From Oscillatoriales cyanobacterium RM2_1_1 (GTDB lineage Bacteria > Cyanobacteriota > Cyanobacteriia > Cyanobacteriales > Microcoleaceae): 47,952 nucleotides of DNA. The stretch lies in the NCBI GenBank assembly GCA_012033335.1, contig JAAURB010000034.1, positions 1 through 47,952 of the forward strand, written 5' to 3'. Both the position numbers and the translations under genes were made by a program. Within the stretch, counting starts at the first letter, position 1. Each line of letters starts with the position of its first letter. The notes under the pieces are model-generated. The model ran no database searches and had not been told where the DNA came from. It saw only the letters and a program-made list of their open reading frames with translations. This document shows, piece by piece, positions 25,639 through 35,300 of this stretch.

Positions 25639-25977
25639 ATGGACTTTAGAGAATACCAGCACGATGCCACTCATCAAGAAATTGCTACAATCAAATTTTA
25701 TAAGTTGTGTGCAATTGGCTTAGAGCAGGAGGCGCGAGATATCAATGCTCAAGCCAAAAAGCTCCAGTCTCTAGAAGATATCTATCTGAACAAGTTCAAA
25801 CAACATCTGGCCGATTGTTTGTGGTTTCTGACGAATATCGCCCATGCGGTTGATCTGGATCTAGACTCAATCGTGGCTGAGAATCTCTCAATTCGGGGTC
25901 AGGAGGAAGCGATCCGGATACCTGAATTTGAATCCTCAACCCTGGGTCTAGATAATCAACCGGTTCAGGAAAGCTAA
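25639..25977 (+). CDS. MazG-like protein with degenerate metal site
   Basis: 112 residues that follow the MazG nucleotide pyrophosphohydrolase pattern: MDFREYQHDA at the start, a helix GLEQEARDINAQAKKLQ in place of GEAGEV-type ExxE, then HLADCLWFLTNIAHAVDLDL in place of ELGDVLWY. One of the first two metal-binding Glu is Asp here, and the third is His, while the final Asp is kept. Catalysis is therefore doubtful. The last 25 residues look disordered. It stands between a repeat hotspot and a hairpin/T-tract, with no obvious partner. MazG family by pattern only. Confidence 0.6.
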   Translation: MDFREYQHDATHQEIATIKFYKLCAIGLEQEARDINAQAKKLQSLEDIYLNKFKQHLADCLWFLTNIAHAVDLDLDSIVAENLSIRGQEEAIRIPEFESSTLGLDNQPVQES

Positions 25978-26171
25978 CTCACTTTTCGAGTTTCACTTTT
26001 TGAAAGCATCAACTTTGAGAGTATTAATCCCGGATCGATTAAGGGATGACTTATCGTTTAATCCAAGTATTAATGATTTGATTAATCAGTCCATCGTCCC
26101 TGGAAGCGGCAAATTTGGCATTGTGAAATGAAATGTTAGAATCTAAGGAGAAAAAATAGCCAAAATGTCGT

Positions 26172-26221
26172 CTGCAATCCAGGAGAGATCTTGTACTTTC
26201 CAATCCTGAATTGCAGTTTTT
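26172..26221 (+). terminator. Hairpin with T tract before the RTX-SGNH gene
   Basis: CTGCAATCCAGGA (26172-26184) pairs with TCCTGAATTGCAG (26204-26216), 12 of 13 positions, with a 19-nt loop and TTTTT right after. The start codon of the next gene is at 26238, so this looks either like the terminator of the MazG-like gene or like an attenuator in the leader. Confidence 0.6.
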
Positions 26222-26237
26222 CATGGGAGAATGTTAC

Positions 26238-26798
26238 ATGGTATTAGTGCCGAACACCGTGCTCGGAGCCTGGGTAGGCGATGACACCTCAGAGTTTACG
26301 ACCCTTGTTCCTGGACAATTGGTGGGCTTTCCCCTAGGCGTTCTAATGTTGGGGGGCAACGACACTGTTTTAGGATCCACAGATAGCGAGCAGATTAACG
26401 GAAATCAGGGTCAAGATCAACTGGCTGGTGCGGCGGGCTTTGATACCCTGTTCGGGGGTAGAGATAGTGATACTTTAGACGGACAAGCCGATAGCGATTT
26501 TTTGTTTGGCAATGTCGGAACTGACCTTCTCAGGGCTGGAAACGGCGATGATCGTCTATTCGGCGGTAAGGATGGAGACATCCTATTTGGAGATTTTGGT
26601 AACGATATTCTCTCCGGGGACGATGGCATTGATGTTGTCACCGGGGGGGAGGGTGCTGATTTGTTTGTGTTGCCCCAAAGCGGCTTGTCTACAGACTTTA
26701 TTTCCGACTTTGAAGATGGCATTGATCGGATGGTATTGCCTAATGGCTTGAGTTTCAGTAATCTGCAAATTCTGCCTCGGGGGCTAATCAAACCGTAA
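26238..26798 (+). CDS. RTX repeat protein, upstream part of a frameshifted RTX-SGNH gene
   Basis: 186 residues from the ATG at 26238, chosen because GGGAGA lies 7 bases upstream. RTX nonapeptides run from about residue 35 to 140 (GGNDTVLGS, GNQGQDQLAG, GNGDDRLFGGKDGD, GDDGIDVVTGGEGAD), followed by the typical FISDFEDGIDRMVLP strand. The frame closes soon after LQILPRG. The next frame carries on exactly the expected sequence (NQTVIAIGSEEL, AVLNGVQPAAITEADF). One added G in the run of five G at about 26777-26781 joins both into a 642-residue protein with the SGNH hydrolase. Confidence 0.8.
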   Translation: MVLVPNTVLGAWVGDDTSEFTTLVPGQLVGFPLGVLMLGGNDTVLGSTDSEQINGNQGQDQLAGAAGFDTLFGGRDSDTLDGQADSDFLFGNVGTDLLRAGNGDDRLFGGKDGDILFGDFGNDILSGDDGIDVVTGGEGADLFVLPQSGLSTDFISDFEDGIDRMVLPNGLSFSNLQILPRGLIKP

Positions 26799-26818
26799 TT
26801 GCCATCGGTTCAGAAGAG

Positions 26819-28165
26819 TTGGCGGTGCTTAATGGTGTGCAACCAGCGGCGATCACCGAAGCTGATTTTAGTACTTCAACCCCAACTCCAACCCCAACTC
26901 CAACTCCAATTCCAACCCCAACTCCAACTCCAATTCCAACCCCAACTCCAACCCCCCTACCTCCCACCGGAACAGGAGTCGTCATCAATCTAGAACAAGG
27001 GTTTATCTTCACCCCCGATGAAACTACGGGTTCTTTGCGGATCATGCCCTTGGGAGATTCAATTACTCAAGGGGTTACCAGCACTGAAGTGGCCGAGGCG
27101 GATGAAGAAGGTTATCGGTTGGGACTGTATAGTCGCCTGGACAGTTTTGGTTTAGATTTCGATTTTGTCGGATCCAAGTCTAACGGCACCAGCGCCCTGC
27201 CGGATCGAGATCATGAGGGCAATCCGGGGTTTACTATTCCCCAGATTGATCGGGGCAGAAGCACCGAGCCGGGGAGTGGAGTGGACAATTGGATTCCAAC
27301 GTTTCAACCCGATGTGATCCTGCTGATGATCGGCACCAATAGCGTTGGGGGAGATGTTGATCGGACGAATAGCCAGATGGATGCTCTCCTAGACAGCATT
27401 ATCAATGACAATAGCTTCACCGGTGAACTTCTAGTCTCAACGATTCCGCCGATTCGGCCCGATGGTCGATTTGAAGGACGAATTCCGGGGGTTGAAGCTT
27501 TCAATGCTCAACTGCCCGTTCTCGTTGATCAGTATGCCCAACAGGGAGCCAATATCACGTTTGTAGACATGATCAATACTCCCAATGGGTTGACCACAGA
27601 TGACATTACCGCGCCTCCCCTGGATGCAGGAATTCACCCCACCGTTGAGGGCTATGACAAAATTGCCCAGTTCTGGTTTAATGCCCTCTTGCCCCAACTC
27701 GGAAGCACCCAGCCCGTCAGTGATCCGAACAATGCGATTGGCAGTACAGGCAATGACAATATATCTGGCAATGCGGCTGGAAATGTCCTGCAAGGAGATG
27801 TTGGTAATGACACTTTAACGGGGGGAGCTGGGGGGGATGGGTTTCTTTATACCAGCGCTAATCAGGGCCAGGATACGATCACTGATTTTGACCCAGGTCA
27901 GGGAGATGCGTTTTTGATCTCTGCTGCTGGCTTTGGAGGAGGATTAGTGGCGGGAACGGCTCTGGGTGAAACGGGTGCTGCAACGGGAACATTTGTTAGC
28001 GCTGATGTTCCGGCTGCTGTTGGGAATGGCCCGACCTTCCTCTATAGCCCAGCTAGTGGACTGTTGAGCTTTGATGTAGATGGGATTGGAGGTCAATCTG
28101 CTGTGGCCCTAGCCAGCCTTGAGAATAGACCAACCCTGACGGCAAATCAATTCTCAATTACGTAG
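26819..28165 (+). CDS. SGNH hydrolase with Thr-Pro linker, downstream part of the same gene
   Basis: 448 residues in the second frame. The first codon is TTG, because this is not the natural start. After the end of a calcium-binding domain comes a (Thr-Pro) linker encoded by a hexamer-type repeat. The SGNH/GDSL-type esterase follows: MPLGDSITQGV (block I, Ser), LLMIGTNSVGGD (block III), and DAGIHPTVEGY (Asp and His of block V). The last 130 residues hold RTX-like repeats (GDVGNDTLTGGAGG) and a serralysin-type C-terminal part suited to type I secretion. The product should be a secreted esterase, perhaps acting on a polysaccharide ester. Confidence 0.85.
   Translation: MAVLNGVQPAAITEADFSTSTPTPTPTPTPIPTPTPTPIPTPTPTPLPPTGTGVVINLEQGFIFTPDETTGSLRIMPLGDSITQGVTSTEVAEADEEGYRLGLYSRLDSFGLDFDFVGSKSNGTSALPDRDHEGNPGFTIPQIDRGRSTEPGSGVDNWIPTFQPDVILLMIGTNSVGGDVDRTNSQMDALLDSIINDNSFTGELLVSTIPPIRPDGRFEGRIPGVEAFNAQLPVLVDQYAQQGANITFVDMINTPNGLTTDDITAPPLDAGIHPTVEGYDKIAQFWFNALLPQLGSTQPVSDPNNAIGSTGNDNISGNAAGNVLQGDVGNDTLTGGAGGDGFLYTSANQGQDTITDFDPGQGDAFLISAAGFGGGLVAGTALGETGAATGTFVSADVPAAVGNGPTFLYSPASGLLSFDVDGIGGQSAVALASLENRPTLTANQFSIT
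26877..26960 (+). repeat. Hexanucleotide-like coding minisatellite (Thr-Pro)n
   Basis: CCAACTCCAACCCCAACTCC and close variants fill about 80 bp, with ATTCCAACC interruptions every 24-36 bp, coding for TPTPTP with occasional IP. It lies 95 bp downstream of the frameshift and is itself a likely length-variable site. Confidence 0.85.
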
Positions 28166-28321
28166 CTTCAATCAACTTGAAGAACTTGACAACACCTGAT
28201 TCTCTGATTGATACTGAAGTTTGTAGCTGTTTGTGGTAGGAAAACCTGACAAACCGCTGCAGCGCTACTTCAGTATCTCAGAACATCGCTTTTTCCTTGC
28301 AAAGTCTCTGCAAAATTCTCC

Positions 28322-29629
28322 GTGTCAGCTAGTACAGAACTCAAATCCCCAGCCAAATCTTCCCCAAGAGAGCCAGTTCAGCCCCGGCAGTTGCCTGCAA
28401 TATCAGCTCCCATCCACGACTCAACCTCAACGGTGAAAGCCCTGAGTTTTTTTAGTGGGGCAATGGGGCTGGATCTAGGCTTGGAGCAGGCGGGTATCGC
28501 GGTATTGCTGGCTTCAGAAATTGACAAGTTTGCCCGTTTGACGATTCAACACAATCGGCCCAATTGTCCCTTAATTGGTGATTTACGGGACTATAGTGCT
28601 TTAGATATCTTAGCCATAGCCGGACTAAAAACGGACGAAGACCTTGATCTGATAGTGGGTGGCCCTCCCTGTCAGGCTTTTAGCACAGCGGGTAAACGCA
28701 AAGGCTTTAACGACGAACGGGGCAATGTATTTCTAAAATTCCTTGATTTGATCACCGAGATTCGGCCCCGGTATGCCGTGATTGAAAATGTCCGGGGATT
28801 ACTATCTGCCCCCCTGAGCCACCGTCCCCATAGTCAACGGGGGCCTGGATTTCCCCCTTTACAACCGGAGGAAAAACCAGGGGGAGCCCTGCGCCATGTG
28901 ATCCAACGGCTAGAAGCGCAAGGGTATGGAGTTTCATTTAACCTGTACAACAGTGCTAATTTTGGCACACCCCAAATTCGGGAACGGATTGTCATCCTCT
29001 GTCACCGCGACGGAGAAGAATTGCCCTATCTAGAGCCCAGCCATTCTGGAATTGGGCAATACAGGTTACCTCCCTGGTCAACCTTTCAAGTCGCCGTTGC
29101 GGATTTGCCCCCGGACTGCCATGACCATATCAATTTTCCCGAACGTCGCCTGCAATACTACAAACTACTCAAACCCGGCCAGAACTGGCGATCGCTGCCC
29201 TTTGAGTTACAGCTTGAGGCCATGGGCAAAGCCTTTTATTCTGGGGGTGGGAGAACCGGATTTTTCCGTCGTCTGGCCTGGGATACCCCCTCTCCAACTT
29301 TAGTGACTCATCCAGCCATGCCTGCTACGGATTTAGCTCATCCCTGCCTGGATCGTCCCTTATCGATTCAAGAATACAAACGGATTCAGCAATTTCCAGA
29401 TGATTGGTTGATTGCTGGGGGAACATTAGATCAGTATAAGCAGTTGGGGAATGCTGTTCCGGTGGGGTTAGGTGCAGCCATTGGTCGGTTAATTTTGAAG
29501 CACTTACAAGGAGAACCGATTCAAACCTACTGGCAATTTCAATATTCTCGCTATCATCGCTGCGATCATCACGCCTGGAAGAACAAATACATGAGTCCCC
29601 ATCAGCAATTGCAACTGAGTTTGAGTTAG
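28322..29629 (+). CDS. DNA cytosine-5 methyltransferase
   Basis: 435 residues with a GTG start (28322). After a Pro/Ser-rich leader of about 38 residues, the C5-methyltransferase motifs follow in order: [19 protein letters not shown] (I, AdoMet), the catalytic [17 protein letters not shown] (IV, Cys), [11 protein letters not shown] (VI), [13 protein letters not shown] (VIII) and [13 protein letters not shown] (X). A target-recognition region sits between VIII and X. No restriction endonuclease or second subunit is adjacent, so it is a solitary enzyme. In cyanobacteria such enzymes often methylate within CGATCG or GGCC. Given the abundance of GCGATCGC here CGATCG is a fair guess, but sequence alone does not show it. 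It overlaps the convergent CHAT gene by 4 bases. Confidence 0.9.
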   Translation: MSASTELKSPAKSSPREPVQPRQLPAISAPIHDSTSTVKALSFFSGAMGLDLGLEQAGIAVLLASEIDKFARLTIQHNRPNCPLIGDLRDYSALDILAIAGLKTDEDLDLIVGGPPCQAFSTAGKRKGFNDERGNVFLKFLDLITEIRPRYAVIENVRGLLSAPLSHRPHSQRGPGFPPLQPEEKPGGALRHVIQRLEAQGYGVSFNLYNSANFGTPQIRERIVILCHRDGEELPYLEPSHSGIGQYRLPPWSTFQVAVADLPPDCHDHINFPERRLQYYKLLKPGQNWRSLPFELQLEAMGKAFYSGGGRTGFFRRLAWDTPSPTLVTHPAMPATDLAHPCLDRPLSIQEYKRIQQFPDDWLIAGGTLDQYKQLGNAVPVGLGAAIGRLILKHLQGEPIQTYWQFQYSRYHRCDHHAWKNKYMSPHQQLQLSLS

Positions 29630-31113
29630 AGCCAATGCCCCACCATGACAAACCCGGCCCAGTAGTAGGGATGGCGATATTGGTCAGACTGCAATAGCTG
29701 GAGCTGAGCCTGACGCAAAGCATGGGCTTTAGAGAGGTTAGCCGGGCTGAAAAGTTGCTGATAGAACTCAACCATCAGCTCTGCGGTAGACTGATCATCG
29801 ACAGACCACAGGGTGGCCAGGGTACTGATCGCCCCTGATCGCACCGCCAGTCCAGCCAAGCCCAGGGCCGCTCGATCATCTCCAGTCGCAGTCTGACAAG
29901 CACTCAGTACCAAAAGCTGAACCGGAGTCAAGTTTTGCTGTTTTCGCTTTGCCAATAACCGCTCTAAATCCTTGATCTGAATTTTGTCGTCCCAGGTCAA
30001 AATGAAGGTTTGATCTAAATTCGAGCTAAATTGACCATGGGTTGCTAGATGGACAATTGGAAAAGGCAGTTGATTAAATCGTTCCTCTAGTTTTTCTTTG
30101 GTGAAGGTTTGATTGAACAGCACTTCAGCGGCGGATCGGATAGAAATCTCAGTAATTTCTGCCTCCACAGCCGGCAAGGGCGAAAAATCCTGCCGGGCTT
30201 CACTCAGCCCACCAATCAGCAACCTGGTTTCCTGGGGAATCCGAGTATCGAACTTGGCTAGTTGTAACCCCGGATTGAGAGCAACATCATACTTCTCAAT
30301 CAAAAACTGTTTGCCGTCATGAAGGGATGCCAGGGGTAAATTGCGGAGGAAGCCATCCATGACAAATACCAGGGTTTTGACCTGACTCTGGTCAAGCTGG
30401 GTTTCCAGGGGCTCAATCAACCAGCGATATAGTTTTTGGGAAGCCCCTAAGATAGCAGACAAACTGGCTGAATCGGTTGAATTTCTAGATTCAATTGGAT
30501 TGAGATGCCGAAAAAAATCCCGATAGACTTGGTCAATCTGATTCTGAGCAATGGGGACTTCATATTTAAACAGTTGCCCCGATAAAGCCAGAATAGTGAC
30601 CAATCGCTCTGGGAAAGCAATGGAATAAATCACCGCCGCATTTGGATCAATTTGATCAATTTGCTGGGGCGGTATTTCCAAACAGGCATCTCGGAAAAAG
30701 TTATTGAGTTCTGCGATTTTCAAGGCTTCTATCTGAGCCCTGGCTGTCTTCAGGATGGCCTGACTGACCTCTACACCTGGAGGCAATAATAGATCAACTA
30801 ATTCCCGGTACACGGGCTCGATATTTTTACGAAAATTGAATTTGGCTTCTGCACTAATGGTGACCAAATCCTGCCGCAGGGCTGTCACGATGTCAACGGC
30901 CTGGGTATAGGCGGCGATCGCCGCTTGGGATTGTCCCTGGGCTTTGCGAATCCGCCCCAATTGCCAGAGAAACTGATAGGCAATAGTGGGATAGGTGTAG
31001 GCTGAGGCGACAGTGAGGGATTCCAGGGTCAGGGTAGCGGCAGGTTGCCACTGCTGTTCGATTTCATAGAGTCTGCCCGTCAAACCCAGGGCATAGGCTA
31101 ATCCCTGGGTCAA
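29626..31113 (-). CDS. CHAT-domain cysteine protease-like protein
   Basis: 495 residues. The C-terminal CHAT domain is a caspase-like peptidase fold, with the His in [11 protein letters not shown] (about 359) and the Cys in [13 protein letters not shown] (about 405), both intact. It ends [20 protein letters not shown], typical of cyanobacterial CHAT proteins. The first 120 residues are TPR-like ([34 protein letters not shown]) and belong normally to the same protein as the TPR gene before it. It starts with TTG inside the stop of that gene (TTGA overlap). The start codon and the mid-TPR position suggest that the two are halves of one frameshifted gene. Translational coupling is the alternative. 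Confidence 0.9.
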   Translation of the reverse strand: MTQGLAYALGLTGRLYEIEQQWQPAATLTLESLTVASAYTYPTIAYQFLWQLGRIRKAQGQSQAAIAAYTQAVDIVTALRQDLVTISAEAKFNFRKNIEPVYRELVDLLLPPGVEVSQAILKTARAQIEALKIAELNNFFRDACLEIPPQQIDQIDPNAAVIYSIAFPERLVTILALSGQLFKYEVPIAQNQIDQVYRDFFRHLNPIESRNSTDSASLSAILGASQKLYRWLIEPLETQLDQSQVKTLVFVMDGFLRNLPLASLHDGKQFLIEKYDVALNPGLQLAKFDTRIPQETRLLIGGLSEARQDFSPLPAVEAEITEISIRSAAEVLFNQTFTKEKLEERFNQLPFPIVHLATHGQFSSNLDQTFILTWDDKIQIKDLERLLAKRKQQNLTPVQLLVLSACQTATGDDRAALGLAGLAVRSGAISTLATLWSVDDQSTAELMVEFYQQLFSPANLSKAHALRQAQLQLLQSDQYRHPYYWAGFVMVGHWL

Positions 31114-32312
31114 TGATGATCCTGAGTTTGAGCTGTAACCTGGTCGAGTAAGGTCGTAATCTCTGCTTTTAAGGACAATCTCAAGGACGAATCTTGTCGC
31201 TCTCGTTTTAGCAACTTGAGTAAGTTTTGGGCGTAATAAATCTGGGTCTCAACGCTGGTTTGACTGACTGGAAGCTGATACATCTCATTCCGGAGAGATT
31301 GTCGCAGGAGATTAATCTGCGGCGATTGACTCTCAATCTGGTCGATTAAAACATTGAGTTTTTCAACTTTTGCTTGGGTTTTTAACCGGGAAGAAACCGG
31401 CAACTGAATCACTTGATCGTAGTTTTCCAGGGCTTGATTGGGATGCTGTAGTTCTCGCTCAAGATTGCCGAGATTGAGATAAAGTTGAGCGACATCTTCC
31501 GGATGGTGAAGGTACTGAACCTGAGCCCGGAGTTTTTCCAGTAAGATCTGGGCTTGCTGAGGCTGTCCCAACTTCCTCAAAAGATCCGCTAGATTGAGCA
31601 GGGCCAGGGAATGCTGAGATTGGACATGAGCGGGGATCCCATGCAAAATCTGGTCTAGACTGGCCTGGGATAGTCTACGCTCCCCATTCTGTTTGCAGTC
31701 CTGATTTTCCACCCCCAAGGAAAGTAGCAGGACTTGACAGGCCCTGGGATTGAGTCCCAGGTTTTGTAGAGCTTCTGCCTGATTAATTTGACTTTGAGTC
31801 AATCCCTCTGAGTGATCAATTCTCCGGTAGATTTCAGCCGTCTTTTTCCAGGTGTCCAAGGCAGTTGCCGGTTCCCCGGTCTCCAGATACAGATTGCCCT
31901 GAATGTTCAAAACCTGGGCTAAAAGGCGAAGCTGTTCTGGTGTTTTATCCTGGGTTTCATCCCCCAACAGATTCAAACTGGTGATGATGGCTTCCCGCGC
32001 CTGGGGCCATTGCCCCAGTTGTTGATAGGTCAGGGATAAATTGCCCAGGGCCATGGCCTGATTGAAGCGATCGCCCCGTTGCTGGAATCTAGAACTGGCT
32101 TGCTGCCAGAATACCAGAGCAGGCTGAAAGTCCCCAGCGTCATAGAGCTTTTGACCCTGTTGCACTAGAGTATTGACTTCTGTGGGAGACTCCAGAAGAT
32201 TCCCCGACCCGGAAACTTGAGCTATCCCCGAGGGAGCGATCGCCATCAGCCAGGAGAGGATCAACGTGAATAAAAACTTCCATCTGGGGGATTTTCGAGT
32301 CGTTCTGGTCAC
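31110..32312 (-). CDS. TPR protein, exported
   Basis: 400 residues from a GTG overlapping the stop of the haemagglutinin-like gene (GTGA). A signal peptide (about 10-31, FLFTLILSWLMAIAPSGIAQ) sends it across the membrane. Then come tandem TPR units (for instance AMALGNLSLTYQQLGQWPQA, LNIQGNLYLETGEPATALDT, AQLYLNLGNLERELQHPNQA). The N-terminus QGQKLYDAGDFQPALVFW and these repeats are the usual front half of cyanobacterial CHAT-TPR proteins. The frame ends AQTQDHH, exactly where the other frame continues the TPR array, so a one-base deletion probably split the original protein of about 895 residues. Confidence 0.88.
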   Translation of the reverse strand: MTRTTRKSPRWKFLFTLILSWLMAIAPSGIAQVSGSGNLLESPTEVNTLVQQGQKLYDAGDFQPALVFWQQASSRFQQRGDRFNQAMALGNLSLTYQQLGQWPQAREAIITSLNLLGDETQDKTPEQLRLLAQVLNIQGNLYLETGEPATALDTWKKTAEIYRRIDHSEGLTQSQINQAEALQNLGLNPRACQVLLLSLGVENQDCKQNGERRLSQASLDQILHGIPAHVQSQHSLALLNLADLLRKLGQPQQAQILLEKLRAQVQYLHHPEDVAQLYLNLGNLERELQHPNQALENYDQVIQLPVSSRLKTQAKVEKLNVLIDQIESQSPQINLLRQSLRNEMYQLPVSQTSVETQIYYAQNLLKLLKRERQDSSLRLSLKAEITTLLDQVTAQTQDHH

Positions 32313-35300
32313 AGATTTGATGCTCCCGGAGCTTGGGGGCAGAGGAAGAGAAATGGCCCGGAACCCCGAGGATTGGTCTGACCTGGATCATAACTGACCA
32401 GAATCACCTTTCCCTGACTATTCCTGATCCAGCCCCGAGCTGGTATTGGTCGATTAGCAGAACTTCGTTGGCCAGCGGTTAGGGGTGGCTGAGTGATAGT
32501 TTGAGCCACAGGCTGGGCTAGGCCCACACTAACCCGCCGGAGATGAACTTCCTGGGTGGGGATCGGCGGTAAACCCCCATGACCTGTCGCAATAAATTCA
32601 TTGTCGGCTCCCTGTTGGCAGGGATTTTTTGCAATTAAAGCCGCCGGATCAACGACTTCCTGAGGGAATCCAATGAAGTTCTGATCCGGGTCAGCGTCGG
32701 TATTGAGCACCACTATCCCGCTAGATTGGCCCCCCAACTCTGAGGTGGCTGTAATGTCACTATTCGTCGTTGGCTGAGGCCGAAAAGCCGTACCAAATAC
32801 CGCATTAGCATCAATCATTACCTGCCCCCCAATACCCTGTTGAGCATTGGCGGAAATATCACTGTTTTCTAGGGCCACCAGGATATCCGTCTGAATCAGA
32901 ATATTACCGCCAGTGGCTTCACCGGTGGCATCGGTGGTAATGGCGCTATTGTCGCGCAGCCGGATATCCCTGGCATTCAAGCCAATATTTCCCTGGTTTC
33001 CCTGGGCAGTATTGGCGCTGAGGGTACTGCGATTCAACTGAATCGCAGTCGCATCAACCAGCAGGTTGCCTGCCGTTCCCGTGTCCAGACTGCTAACATT
33101 CAAACCTGAGCGATCGCTGAGTTGGAGTTGATTGGTATTGAGCACCAGGGTTCCAGCCGTACCTGTCCCGGTCACCGAGGACGTGATCTGGCTACCCCCA
33201 TTTAAGGTCACAGTATTGTCAGCATTCAGGGTCAGAATGCCTCCTATGCCATCCTGGGTTGTGGCCGAAATCGTGGCTCCATGGGTCAAGGTCAGGGTGT
33301 CTGAGACGAACAGGTTAACCTCGCCCCCAGAACCCAATTGGGTTTGGGCAACAATCTGGCCATTATCGACCAAAATGGTGCCTGAACGGATCGTCAATTG
33401 TCCAGCATTTGCCTCTCCCTGACTGCTGACTGTGATATCTGCCCCATCTCGAACCGTTAACTGATCGGTAGTGATGGTCAAAGAACCCGCATTTTGTGGC
33501 CCTGAGGATGCTGCCGACAGGCGGCTGGACAACTCGCCGTCGCTTGAGCGACCGACCACTTCAATCTGGCTGGCCTTCACGGTCAAGACTCCCCCCCGAC
33601 CATCTCCTGAGGTATTGGTTGAAACTACTCCTCCCCCTTGAATGATCAAATCCTGGGTATTGAGGGTCAGGGTTCCGCCCTCCCCGACGGCCTGATCGCC
33701 GACCCCGGCGAATAACAGGCTGGGGGTTGAGCCGTCAACTCGGGTACCGCTGACTTCAATCTGCTGGGCATTGATCACAATATTCCCTCCCCGCCCCGCC
33801 CCTAGAAGGGGGGCAGAGACTACGGCTCCTCCTTGAATCGAGAGCCGCTGAGTATTGAGGGTGATGGTTCCGGCATTACCTTGGGCGGATTCATTAATTT
33901 GGGCCAGGATGCCGCCTCGAAACGACACTTCTTCCGGGGAAACCGTATTGGTCACCTGGATATCCTGGGCGGTGATGTTAACATTTCCGGCATTTCCTGA
34001 GCCAATGGTAGTTGCTGAGACGAAAGAACCATTGGCGATCCTGAGCTTGCCTGTTTCAAGGGTGACGTTGCCACCATTTCCCACAGCATTGCGGGCGATC
34101 ACCGAACGGATAGCCCCTTCGTCGAGCACTTCAATGCTCTCAGTGCTGCGAACATTGACATTTCCCGCATTGCCATTGCCAAATGTTGCGGCAGCTATAC
34201 TGCCTGAGTTAGACACCCGTAGCCGTTGGGCTTCGATCTCCAGATTGCCCGCATTACCCGTACTGCCCCGGAGCACCGAGGTAAACAGCCCACTTCTGCG
34301 ATTGTTAGTCACCTGACCCCGAATATCAATCTCTGCTGCCCGAATCGTGACATTCCCCCCGTTCCCTTGGGAGTGGGTAGCCGCCGCAACGAACCCCCCA
34401 TCAAGTATCTGTAAAGTTTGGGCTGTAATGGTAATATTCCCCCCTGTTCCGGTTGCCGTTTTGTTTTGGTCTAAGCCAGAATTGGCTCGAATGATGCCCC
34501 TTGCCAGGGTAATAGACTCTGCTTGCACCTCAATCCTACCCCCCGGTTGAGAGCCCAGGGTATTGGCACTGATTTCTGAATTTTCAGTCAGGGTTAAGTT
34601 TCGAGCAAAAACTTGGATGCTGCCACCCCCTTCTCCTTGAACCGTAACAAAGCTCAGGTCATTCATTTGAATGTTCCCAAAAGCCTTAACCTGGTCATAT
34701 TGAGGCAGATAACTTGAATTTTGTTGGGTCAGTCCCACCCGGCTATTGGGGCCCACACTGCCCAGGGCAATCTGACCCTGATCAGCGGTCAGAACTCCGC
34801 TATTAAAGTCTAGATCTCCACCAATTAGCCCCAGGGTCTGACCGTCAGGAACTTGTAAACCAGGAGGTTCATTTTCCCCGGTTGGCAATTTGGTTTCTGA
34901 AGTAATCGTTCGCTGGTTGCCGACGCCGTTCACCCCAATCGGGCCTGGATTGTCCCGAAAGCTGAGACCGATGGGAATATTGATGGTCAGTAAAGTCGGA
35001 CTTTGGGGATTGCTAGCGGTAAACTCAAACCCATTGTCAAATAAAATTCCATCCGCTGTGGTGGCAAAAAACGAGCCCCCAATATCCAGACGGGCATCTG
35101 GCCCAAAGATGATTCCATTGGGATTCATCAAAAACAGATTAGCATTGCCCAGAACCCCTAGGGTACCCAAAATATTAGATGCGTTTTCTCCAGTAATCCG
35201 ACTTAGAATATTAGTAATCCCTGCTGGATTAGAGAAATAAGCGCCTTGATTGGCATTGATATTAAATTCTTGAAAGCTATGAAATAAGCTACTCCCCCGC

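Noticed and set aside
26417-26791. Minus-strand 124-codon frame over RTX repeats
   Set aside because: Reverse of Gly/Asp-rich repeat codons gives Pro/Ser-rich shadow.
33855-34316. Open frames of up to 153 codons opposite the haemagglutinin gene
   Set aside because: Produced by the regular Gly/Asn-rich beta-helix codons; no features of real proteins.
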